Shown here: positions 32,231 to 42,400 of the stretch, piece after piece | How the letters are laid out: the number at the start of each line of letters is the position of its first letter | Numbering within the stretch: position 1 is the first letter of the stretch | Origin: Lolium rigidum | Taxonomy: Eukaryota > Streptophyta > Magnoliopsida > Poales > Poaceae | NCBI RefSeq assembly: GCF_022539505.1 | Contig: NW_025899904.1 | Coordinates: 1 to 64,000 of the forward strand | Length of the DNA: 64,000 bases | Direction: 5' to 3' | The notes under the pieces: generated by a model | What the model was told of the DNA's origin: nothing | The model's database searches: none | What the model saw: only the letters and a program-made list of their open reading frames with translations | Position numbers and translations under genes: made by a program

Positions 32231-32982
32231 TGTAGGTTCAAAAGATGATATGGATGTCATATTTATATTCCTCTCATTTTTCTAACCAATTTAGACATAT
32301 TATTTGCCAAATTCGCATTTACTCATATTAATTATTCCATATTAAATAAAAAGACATTTTTTTCAAATTATATATTATTATTTATATATATTCATTGTTG
32401 TTTACTTAAGTAACTGTTTGGAATTCAAAAATATAGAGGTGTGGCATCACGGTCAAAGGGTTAATATGATATGATTGATATGGTAGTATTAATAAAAAGG
32501 TGTCATTTCTTTCATGGAAGATCATCCGAAGAGAATCAAGAAGTTAAGCGTGCCAGAGTGGGAGTAGTGTGAGGATAGGTGACCAAGTGAGAAGTTAGAC
32601 CATAAGTGCAATTTAACCTAAGATTAGGTGTACTTAGAGTTAAAAGTGTGATTGTGAAAGATTAACAAGTAAAAAAGAAGAAGAAAAGTGAAAAAAATTA
32701 AATTTTTCGAATTTTTTTAAAATGCTATGCCGACGGTTAAGCCGTCGGCACAGAAAAATAAAAAATGTTTGATTTTTTTTTCAAATAACTTAATTTGATT
32801 TTTTTTCAAAAATAAATTTGAAAATTTTGAAATAATATGTCGAGGGTAAAACCGCCGGCACAACAGTCTGTGCCGACGGCCAGTCTATGCCGACGGCCAA
32901 CTTACCTACCCCAACCAAAGCTTTCCCGACGGTCTGTGCCGACGACCGTTGGCCGTCGGGACATTATATCTTTCCCGTAGTG
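32231..32982. mobile_element. CACTA transposon end, truncated, with a 5S-like segment
   Basis: The right terminus on the minus strand reads CACTACGGGAAAGATATAAT (32982 down), a CACTA-type inverted repeat, followed outside by TTA, which would be the 3 bp duplication. The subterminal region has repeated GCCGTCGGCA and GCCGACGGCC units in both directions (32729-32970), typical of CACTA subterminal arrays. The left terminus was not found; the left boundary given here only marks where the LTR seems to end. Confidence 0.65.
32530..32597 (+). repeat. 5S rRNA-like segment (degenerate, not a gene)
   Basis: GAAGTTAAGCGTGC (32549-32562), then GGGAGTAGTGTGAGGATAGG and TGACC...GAGAAGT, follow the order and spacing of the 3' two thirds of plant 5S rRNA (GAAGTTAAGCGTGC...GAGAGTAGTACTAGGATGGGTGACC...GGGAAGT). 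The 5' third is not recognisable and several internal positions differ, so it is a derived relic inside the CACTA fragment. Confidence 0.55.
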
Positions 32983-33261
32983 TTAATTGTTGTAGTAGAC
33001 AAACGGGGAGGCTTTGTGTCAAGGCCCCAAAAGACCAAGATGAGACCCGTAGATCGGAAGAGCTAGACGTAAAATCACACCAATGAACACGAAACCCGAG
33101 TGGATATGAGAAGATACACCAGACAAATAATTCCACGTGTCATCTGTAGGCGCTAGACACACCACCAGAGCGAGCGGGGAGGACCTTATTCTGACTTAAT
33201 GTCGACGCTACCTCAACATCCCAAAGAAGACACCGAAGAAGACCTAAACAGAGAATGGAAC
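32983..33261. other. Unassigned intergenic sequence
   Basis: No open frame or repeat boundary was recognised. The last 16 bases (33246-33261, AAACAGAGAATGGAAC) are the left copy of the target duplication of the retroposon that follows. Confidence 0.5.
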
Positions 33262-34619
33262 GCCCCCAACCCTAGCCTCCAGCACTCAGCCCCCCAACCC
33301 TAGCCTCCAGCACCCAGCCTCCCAACCCTCCCGCCGCCGCCGGCAGCGCCGCCGGGGGCCTTCCCTTGTGACGCGTCGGGAACGGCGGCCAAGGAGTCTC
33401 TCCTGCGGCGGCGGCCCTTCCGGCTCCTGGGGCGGCGGCGGTCGGACGAGGATGGAGGGGCGGCGGCGATCCTCCCGGGGACGATCCAGCTGCGGGCTGC
33501 GGCCTCCCCGCCTCCCATCAGCGGCATGCCGGCGGTGGAGGCTGGTGGAGGCGGACAACGCCTTTTCCTCCGCCTCTCGCCGGTGAGGGGCGATGATCTT
33601 GGGCTTCTCCCGCGATACGAGGACGCCCGGGGCAGCAGCCTTGGGTTCGACGGTGGAGGTGACCCTCTTCTTCGCCGGAGAGGATCGGCCTGCGGTTGGT
33701 GGTGGTGGATCTTTTGATCTATCACCGCGTTCCGGCGGCGAGATGGAGGAGCTTGGAAGCTGGCGATGGTGTCGTCGGTGGAGGGTTGGAGTGGCCAGCC
33801 CAGGATGGTCGCCGACGTGGGGGTCCGACCTGAATAAAGGCGGCGGTCCTAGGGCCTCTCTTGCGTGAAGAGGAGGACCTACCGGAGGCCTGGACTTGTG
33901 ATCTGGCCGGAGTGTTGAGTTCCGGAAGGCTCCGCCGGCGAATGTAACAGTGCTTTTGCCTGGAGTTTGCTGGATCGGAGGTATTCGGTCGTGCGCACCC
34001 ATGTTTCTATTCCGACCGGTTGGTTCCGGAGGGAGCGGCACGAAGCTCTTTTTCGTGTTGACATCAAGTGACTATGGATCCATGATGAAAGTCGGAAGAA
34101 GAGAATTTCATGAAGGCCGGAGGGAGGACTAGCTAAGGGAGGTTCAAGTCTCTGCGTCGTTGAGGGACTTGCTTGGTGTTCCGGGCTTCACGGCGAGCGG
34201 TATGAAAGTGGAGGCGACAACACGGGTGAAGTGCGGAGTCCTACCTTTCGGGGTGAAAACCCAAGGTCCGGCCTTAATTGGTTGTGCCCGGCAATGACCT
34301 TGGTGGAGGCATTGTTTTGAGAGCGGGGACTATCTTCAGGGTGAAAACCTAAGATCTTTGATCGGGCGACGATGGTGTTTGAGCACTGTTCCCTTCCTGG
34401 AGGCGTCGTTTTTGGAGAGTCTGTAATTCAGGTGTTGTCTTGGCGGTGGATGTATTGCTGTTGTTAGGCTCGAGATGCTGTAGCGGGACTTTTATTTCTT
34501 AGTTTTCTTTTCTTGTTTTTTGGCTGTGTGCATCCGTAGTGCCATTAGGGCGGTGCGTTGTTGCAGAGGCTGGGTGTAATTGGTATCTTCTTGATATTAA
34601 TATATTCCCTTTATCGAAA
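33262..34619 (+). mobile_element. Non-LTR retroposon with 16 bp target duplication
   Basis: A 1.36 kb insertion flanked by AAACAGAGAATGGAAC at 33246-33261 and 34620-34635. It starts with repeated CCCAACCCTAGCCTCCAGC, has a GC-rich 5' half and a 3' tail ending TTAATATATTCCCTTTATCGAAAA. The long perfect duplication and A-rich 3' end show target-primed insertion by LINE machinery. It encodes no endonuclease or RT; the open frames are artefacts of GC-rich sequence. It is a non-autonomous or chimeric LINE-derived copy. Confidence 0.8.
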
Positions 34620-34635
34620 AAACAGAGAATGGAAC

Positions 34636-35812
34636 CCTCCCCCCTCGGTGAGGGTCTGTGTTTCGCGACGCCTCCAAGAACAAGGCCACTCGGGGGGGGG
34701 GGATCGTCGGCGAAGGGGATGGAACCCTAGAATCGTCTATGTCTCTATACATGTCCGTATGCAGAGAGCCTATGATAAAGTATGTCTTTCTCTTGGTGGA
34801 ACCTTGGATGTACATAAAAGACACAAACATGTATGCTGTCGAGAGAAAAATCATATGCTTTCAAAGTTTGAGATGCAATCAGTCAATACGCATCCATCGG
34901 CCATTTCATGTCAGCTCCAAGTTGCCCATAATCGCACTAATTTTGAGAGGCAATCAGCCAAAACTTCGAGCATCATACGGCAGTGCCCATATCGTCGCCG
35001 CTATGATCATCACATTCATGGGTATACGTTGGCTCATCGTCGACTGTAGCAGTCACCTTATCTTACGGTACTAGCTGGCCCATGCATGATGCGTGTGCCT
35101 GTGGAGTAGTTGCGGCCACTGTGCAGATTCGATGCGCTCATATTCATCCGGCGACGTCTGACTTGCATCTCCGAGGCCGAGGCCGAGGCCGAGAGGCGAG
35201 AAGGACGACGCCGTCACGTGAGGCGACGACCCATCGGATCGGAGTAGACGCGCACTGTGCTGTCTGCATGCCATGCCATGCCAGCCCGCGCGCGCGTCCT
35301 ATAGGTGCTCGGCAGCGCGACGGCGTCCCATCGGCGGTGCGCGCACCCTGCGTACGTAACTACGTACCGCACGGCGCACGGGGAGTGGCCACCGGAGATC
35401 AAGATTGGTAAAGGAATGGCAGGGCAGGGCAGGCAATGCGCAGCGCAGGGTGCTCGTGTCGTGCCCGCGCTGGACGGCATCGGCACAGGCGCGCGGGTGG
35501 GTGGGTGTGCACTGGCTCATCACCAGTGCAGTAAATAGTGGTAGCAGCAGCTGCGGGCAGAAGCGCCGCTCGCGTTGCCTTGCCACTTGACAGGGAGCAG
35601 GCCGGGGGGCTAGCGGCCGTGCTGCAGTTCCAGCGACCTTCGCTAGTTTTTCGGTCACCAGTAAAGACGCGGCACCAGCCGCCGGTCGACACGTCCGCCA
35701 TGCCTCGGGCTCGCCGCCCGGCCCCGCTCGGTCGCACGTACGGTACTAGTACGATCGATCTCGCCTCCCCGAATGCGCACGTACTGTCTCGATGACGCAG
35801 CGATCTCGCCGG
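34636..35812. other. Unassigned intergenic sequence
   Basis: It contains a run of ten G (34693-34702), three tandem GGCCGA units near 35170 and a GC-rich stretch (35.1-35.8 kb) with open frames on both strands. None shows a domain or consistent codon bias, so no gene is called. Confidence 0.4.
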
Positions 35813-35815
35813 TAA

Positions 35816-36992
35816 GGGCATCTCCGACAGTGGACGCATCTTAGACATCTAAATTATCCGCCAGTGGCCGCGAGATGTATCTATTTGCGTTGGGTGCGCC
35901 ACCAGCGGTCCGACGTATTTTGGATACCCCAATATTTCTTTTTTGAAGAACTCTCCAATTTCTACATCGGTTGTAATGAATCTTTGAAAGATTATGGAGA
36001 TCAAACGCGAAAACAAGTTGTGGTGACTATAAACTAATTCAACCATATTTAACATACAAACTAGAGAATAAATTTGAAAACAAACAAATTATTTACTAAT
36101 TATTGGTCTTCTTGTTAAAAGGCCCCGCCTCGTTGTACTCACGGACGCGTCTCCTTCTTGTCACCTCCTCCTCCGAAGAGGTATTGTCGGACGACGCGTC
36201 CATCGAGCTTGAGTTCCAGTCGGACGACTGGTCAGTGGGGTCTTCCTTGTCATCGGTGAACGGACGACGACGATCCGCCTGCGCTCGGGCCCTTGCCTCC
36301 TTTCTTGCCGCCGCCTCCAGCGCTTCCAGTCGTGCTTACTTGGCGTCGGAGTCCTCCTCCTCCTCCTAGCCGTCGAGGGCAACGACGCCTCCCTCCTCCT
36401 CGACCTCCCTCGGCGGGGAGCTAGGGTCGCTGGGCGTCGCAGTCCTATCCCACCAATGCCGCCATCCCGGCGGCTTGCCCTCGCTGTCCGTGTCCGACGG
36501 CAACGACAAGTTGCTCATGGTGGCTAGCCAGTGTTGAGAAGGAAGAAGACGAATGGCAGCCGGTTGGACGTGAATTACATCAGGCGCAGGGGTTATATTC
36601 AGCGGGGATTAATGGCGGCGCATATAACGAAGAGGCCTGCGGTTGCTCTTTCGCAGCAGTTCGGCGCTCCATTCCGGCGGTTGGCGGGTTGATCGGCGCG
36701 GTTGCCACTCCGGTGGTTGACCTCCCCGGTAGTTGTTGTGCTTCAATTCGCGTCGATCGAGCCAGGGTTGCTGCCAGGCGGGCCCATGGGGGAAGCAAGC
36801 GGACGCTCGGCGCGACCGCGCAGCGTCCGTGGAGACGCAAACGTGCTGCATATTTGCACCGCGCTTGCGTCGCTGCGGACACCACAGACATGATGCATCG
36901 CCCCGCTGGAGCAGGGTGCAGGCGCATTTCCGGTCCGCGCGGACGCAAACGATCGCGCAACGTCTGTTTGTGTTGCCCCGTTGGAGATGCCC
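35816..36992. mobile_element. Harbinger-like DNA transposon, non-autonomous
   Basis: 1177 bp with terminal inverted repeats starting GGGCATCTCC(G/A)AC and a TAA duplication at 35813-35815 and 36993-36995. Subterminal CGTCCGCGCGGAC-type sequence is present. There is no transposase. The only gene-like content is a broken minus-strand frame (36096-36518). Confidence 0.82.
36096..36518 (-). pseudogene. Broken ORF in the Harbinger-like element
   Basis: One frame of 141 codons from MSNLSLPSDTDSEG to GPFNKKTNN with two internal stops (after 50 and 60 codons) and no frameshift. The composition is Ser/Asp-rich, then an Ala/Arg/Glu helix (LEALEAAARKEARARAQA), then an acidic SSSMDASSDNTSSEEE. No known domain was recognised. 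Short ORFs of this kind are carried by Harbinger-type non-autonomous elements. Confidence 0.5.
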
Positions 36993-36995
36993 TAA

Positions 36996-38458
36996 TGGCC
37001 ATGTCCAGCGGCGCCACCAAAGTAATCGACGGCCACGGATCAACGCATTGGGACACCAAAATAACCTAGGGGTGACACAAACCGATGGACATACTTATGT
37101 GTTGAATTTATGCCGGAAATGCTGTCACGCGGATAGAAGATGTTGGGCCTACTTCCTCATTTTTTTTGAAATGGGTTACCCTGCTGCATCAATTGATGCA
37201 TACGGCTTTGGCTACGTCCTCATGGCACCTACCACCGCCTCCTCATCTCACATGTCATCTTTTTGTGATGGCCGCCTGCTAGTCCTTTTTAATGCCGACC
37301 GCCGACGTCTCCATCCCCATCTCTACATTATCCAGTTCACTTCCACTACCATTCTTCACGCATGGGGGAACCCTAGCTCTCCCATTGATGCCAACAATGA
37401 TGAAGGAGGGCGGCTAACCGTGGAAGAAGGCTTAGAAAGACCATGAGGTCGCTCATCTTCCAGGCGCTGCTCTAGAACATTACCATTGCCTCTTCCACCT
37501 GTGTGAGACCGCACTTATGTTAGTGTGGATGTGGCCCGCACGATAGAGGCCAAGTAAACATGCCGGGGTCCAATGTGCACCTCCCTTGGGCGTGGCATCT
37601 GAACCGGGCTAGAATCCCAAAGCTGCCAATGACATGAAGCCGCTACCGCGAGATCCTCCACCGACATTCTCTCTTCTCACTAGATCCGTGGGACAACCCC
37701 ACCTATGTTTCGACTTGCCCGTCTGGGAAAGATGGCTCGAGTTGGAGCATGACCTGTGACGCCGAGCGTAGTTCGCGGGTGACATGCCCCACACTAGCAG
37801 GCAAGAATGGGGAGCATGAGCAGGTGGACGACATCCCCAGCAACCGCTGGAAGAAGACACGACCATCAAGCTGTCCCTCGAGGCTTCAGACCTTGAGGAG
37901 TTGGCCATGTGGCTACACCCCCAGTGGAGTCCACCGCGCCAACCGGCTCTGGTCCACTAGTGGTCCTTGATCTTGTGTAGCTCATGCTCGACTGCTGCTC
38001 CAACACCCACACCATCGCCTTTTGTGGCATGGGTCGCATGAGATAGTGTATGCGCCTACGCTTGGGCCTTCGTCGATTGGGTGGCATACACCAACGCCTG
38101 TTCCAAAGCCTCCAATGTACTAGCCAGCGGGTCGTGCACCATCATGGCCGTGGTCGGTGTTGGTGGTCATCACCATCCAGGCCACCGGCGACGCAAACCC
38201 TAGCTAGGTAGGGTCTCCCTTAGTAGGATTCCGACACTTCTTTATGGATCGGAGGGAGTAGTTTAATAGTTGTATGTCCTTTCGCCCCCTATGTGCAATG
38301 ATTTGTAATACAACACCACCATCTTTTCTATCCACGGATCCACTCAAACAAACCTATACGAACACATTTGGCGTCCAATATGGGATGGCCCACTGGGGAC
38401 TTGCAAAGATTTTTCCCGGGTGACACCAACATCTCGTGCATGGGCGCTGGCGAGAACA
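36996..38458. other. Unassigned sequence upstream of AGLG1
   Basis: No convincing gene. A Stowaway-like terminus (GATCGGAGGGAGTAG, 38250-38264) is visible but its partner end was not found. It was the target of the LINE insertion at 38474. Confidence 0.4.
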
Positions 38459-38473
38459 AACATTCTGCGTGTA

Positions 38474-38900
38474 GGAATGATCGCGGACAAGCAATAGCTG
38501 GAGGGGCCTGGCCATTAACGAATATCCTTGACGCATCTACTGCAGAAGCTTTGGCTTTGAGACATGGCCTGAATTTATTGCAAGACATGGAATGCTCGCC
38601 AACCATTGTTGAGTCTGCTGATAAACGCTTGTAATGGATCTGATGAGATATGGTCTCCTTACATGGCCATACTAGAAGATTGTTTTCAAATGTCCCAACG
38701 TATTGGGTTAATCTCTTTTAAGCATTGCCCTCGAGAGGGCAACAAAGTGGCGCACAATTTAGTTAAATTAAGCCATGATTCTTGTAATTTTGTTCTGTGG
38801 GATGGTGATCCTCCACCATCATTCTTGAGGGATGTGATGAACGATATATTTGTTTTTGAAGTTTAAATAAAGAGCGCCCTTTGTTTCAAAACAAAAAAAA
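38474..38900 (+). mobile_element. 5'-truncated LINE with an RNase H remnant
   Basis: The last ~0.43 kb of a LINE. The RNase H domain is read in two frames (QAIAGGAWPLTNILDASTAE, ALALRHGLNLLQ, then ISFKHCPREGNKVAHNLVKL) with a frameshift near 38610, then a short 3' UTR and an A-rich tail at about 38889-38902. AACATTCTGCGTGTA (38459-38473) and AACATTTTGCTTGTA (38901-38915) are likely target duplications with two mismatches. It lies about 0.5 kb upstream of the AGLG1 start codon. Confidence 0.8.
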
Positions 38901-38915
38901 AACATTTTGCTTGTA

Positions 38916-39424
38916 CGCGGGTGTTGCTGCCTGGCCGGTTGAGACCTGGCCTAGCTAGCCAGTAGTGGTGGTGTCTAGATATGGTAGCAGTACCCTAATT
39001 AAGCTAGGGCGAGTGCGAGAGCCGAGATCCAATTCAATCTGTACCCCACGAAAGGGAAAGCAGGAAAAAGATTCTTGCCTGCCCCGCCCCGCCTCCCTCT
39101 CCTCGGCAAAGCTATACAACACCACCACCACAGCCACAGAGCCACAGCCAGTCGCCCGGCACAACTGCAGCCTGCCCAGGGCCCTCAAAGAAAACAAATC
39201 TAGGACAATCAAGCCGCTGCTAGCTAGGCTTAGCGTTGCGTGAGAGCGAGGAATCGAGCCAAATCTCATGCCAACCTAGCCATCTTCTCCTAGCTAGCTA
39301 GCCAGTGCGAGAAGCGAGCAGACAGATCGTGTTGTAGTGGTGGTTGGCTGGTTGCTGAATTCCGTAGACCTCAGTTTGCCTATTTTGAGAGAGAGGCGCG
39401 CGGGGGAGAGATCAGAGACCGGAG
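38916..39424 (+). promoter_or_regulatory. Proximal promoter and 5' UTR of AGLG1
   Basis: About 0.5 kb between the LINE and the AGLG1 start. It contains CTAGCTAG repeats (around 38952 and 39290-39303), a GAGAGAGAG tract (39387-39395) and a weak TATA-like CTATACAA near 39111. No clear CArG box was found. The transcription start cannot be fixed from sequence alone. Confidence 0.4.
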
Positions 39425-42400
39425 ATGGGTCGCGGCAAGGTGGTGCTGCAGCGGATCGAGAACAAGATCAGCCGGCAGGTGACCTTCGCCAAGCGCCGCA
39501 ACGGCCTGCTCAAGAAGGCCTACGAGCTCTCCATCCTCTGCGACGCCGAGGTCGCGCTCGTCCTCTTCTCCCACGCCGGCCGCCTCTACCAGTTCTCCTC
39601 ATCCTCCAAGTAATAATCCATTCCGATTCCCCACCCCGTACAATTACTACCAAGCATGCTTCAGTTTTCTTTGCTTTTCTCTCTCCGATCTTGGCTCATC
39701 GATCCTTCTGTTTGCCACTTTGCCTTTTCTCTTTCTAATTTGACGCGTCCATCTTTTGATTCGCTCTCCCGTTGCAGCAATTTCGCACGCGCAACTTCTC
39801 GTTTGTACGCGCGACGATCGATCTGGTTTTTTTTGTGCGTCCGTGCATGAACTTATGGGGGGTGGGTTCGTACGTTCTTTTCCTGTTAGCTCGTTTCTGT
39901 TCTATCGGCCAACTGTGTCAAAAATAGAAGCTAGTTATCAAAAGAAAAGTGATGAAGAGCACATCGATTGGCATATGTACGCGTATGTCGTATATATGCA
40001 TGCAACATTTCAATAAACAGTAAAAAAAAATAGGGGGTTTTCATTTGATGTACATGCACCTGACCAGGCATTTATTTCTTTTCTGATAAGGGCATGACTT
40101 GTATATGATATACATTAATATATCCGCCCAATTTCCTGGAATTTTCGCCGATTTGGCATGAAGGCTTGTGGTTAAACTGCTTAGAATTTAAATGGTGCCT
40201 CAGTTATTGGGCTGTGCTTTCATATTTATGAAGCAGTACAATATGTCAACTATCTAGGTCTGTCATATTTCGGCTAGTAAGTAGTAGTACTCCGTAGTAT
40301 GAATGACTCTTTCTGTAGGTACTTCTGTCCAGAATTCTTGTTTTTCATTGCATATTTCAACAGATTAAGAAAGTCTGGAGCATACCGCTTTCAGTTAATT
40401 AATTAATTTCTTTAGTCTTGTAGTCAAAAGTACCTGATTAATAATGAGCATCATGAAATATTTAAGCCAACGGCATCGGCCTTCAGTTTAACTGTGGCCT
40501 TACATGATATGACAGCGCCAAGTACTGCATCGTATGTACTACCATTTCTACTTTTTGAAAAGCAAAAACAAACTAGTTTGCTATGTATTGACGTAAGCAG
40601 CTTTATGAACCAGAGCTTTATGTTTGTTCGCGCCAAACGAATTTTGGTTACTAATCTTTCAAGATTAAGGCCACTTGTGCATGAAATGTGCAAATCCCAG
40701 CTAGTAAAGATGCCTATTAGAACATTTTCTAGAGCTAAGCATGATCAATCCATGCCAGCTACATACGGAAATAATATTGGTGACTAGCTTCTAGTCTAAA
40801 GTAATTTTGGCTAAATGGCCTCTTTAATGAATATTATGCTACTGTACATTTTTATAGTACACAATTTCCAATAGCCTAGTTTAGCCAACAGTTTATTAGG
40901 TCAAAATTGGCAAAATTTACAGTGCACTTGTATATGAGGGTTACGCAAGCTTGCGGCCAAGAAATTATTTCAAAAGCTTTTCAATAATGATGCCTAATGG
41001 TATAAGTTCACTGAAAACTATATCCTACTTTTCTATAGTAGAACTTATTGAGTTACACAACTTTGGGCTTGGCCACTGTATATATGCAAACCGTAACTTT
41101 GCTCACATGAAAACTGAACGGTTCTGAAAAATCTGAATCATGTTAAAAGTGTAGCACTCAATTATTATGCAGTTTATGCGACACAAAGCTGAATATTTTA
41201 AATACTACTTAGCACACCTCTGGATCAAGTTACTAATTTCCATTAGCATTTAACATAAATTTACTGAATATGACACGTAAGGAGTGCCATTTAGTTTCTA
41301 GCATCACACCATGCCTTGTTGATCGCCCCATGACTTTGAGTTTATGTTTTCCCTACATGTGTACTTAAGATAACTTAATCCTGTTTTGAATTCATCACAG
41401 CATGCTTAAGACCCTTGAGAGGTACCAGAGGTACATTTTTGCTTCGCAAGATGCCGTGGTGCCGACAAGCGATGAGATGCAGGTCTGATATTTTTATTGA
41501 CTTTACACGTAATAATTTGGATTCTAACATTTGCCTAAGAAATCTCACATTTTTTTATTTTTCGTGTCATCAGATTAGTTTTTTCTTTCATAGAAGCAGT
41601 GCACTACATGCCTATCTATGTTGCCCCTACATAATATATTTATACTGGTTATGAGTGGACACAGATTTAAATCACTGAGATATACATGCCAATCCTTTTA
41701 ATTTTAAATACCATTGTGAAGTATTATATTTTCTTGACACTGTCCTGTCCGCGGTCACAGAAAAGTAGTTCTCGCTAGAATCATGTGTTATATCTTACTT
41801 TTTCTGCCGAACATAAATTGTGTTTTTTCTTCATGTATGGGATATGAATTGTTTTTACTTTATTTTTTGTGAACTTTCTGTGTTACAAACATGCTTTGAG
41901 AAGAAAAATTTATAAGATAACATTTTTTAAGTGTTGCACAATATCCAAGGGGAAACTTGTAAGCACCGCTAATGAGCACTGGCCGTGTACATTTTATGCA
42001 TACTTCTTAGGTACGCATGTGCATCTTATAGCAGCATGTTTCACCACTGCATGCAGTACTATAGTAAACAGCAAATTTAGCTTTGCTGGCCATGCTATGT
42101 TTCTCATAAAGGGGATTTTTGTTAACTCAAAATTCAAAACTCACACCAAAATGAAAGAAGCAAAAGAGATTACAACCACTCTGCATAACCAAGATGCACA
42201 TAACCATGCCAATGATGAATTCATTTTAATAACGAGTGGAATTGATTCAAATTTTATACAAACACTATGCTATATGGTATATGGGCTATGGACCATGCAT
42301 GTGATGTAAATAGATACATGTGTTTTCTGTAGATAAAGGAAATGGTTTGTTGCCTTTGGGCCTTAACACTGAAAAAATGCACACAACCGTAGTATGGACG

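Noticed and set aside
32530..32597. A Cassandra TRIM element or a true 5S rRNA gene
   Set aside because: No LTRs with PBS around it, and the 5S match is partial and diverged.
33286..34041. Long Pro/Arg-rich open frames on both strands in the GC-rich half of the retroposon
   Set aside because: They arise from high GC content with few stop codons, have no domain, and overlap one another in several frames.
35082..35848. Several open frames on both strands in a GC-rich unassigned region
   Set aside because: No domain, no consistent start or codon bias, and mutual overlap; more likely non-coding.
36580..37446. Overlapping frames of 140-237 codons around the right end of the Harbinger-like element
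   Set aside because: They run across the element terminus into flanking DNA and use three frames at once, so they are not genes.
38250..38264. Stowaway MITE end (GATCGGAGGGAGTAG)
   Set aside because: Only one terminus is visible; no matching inverted end or TA duplication was found nearby.
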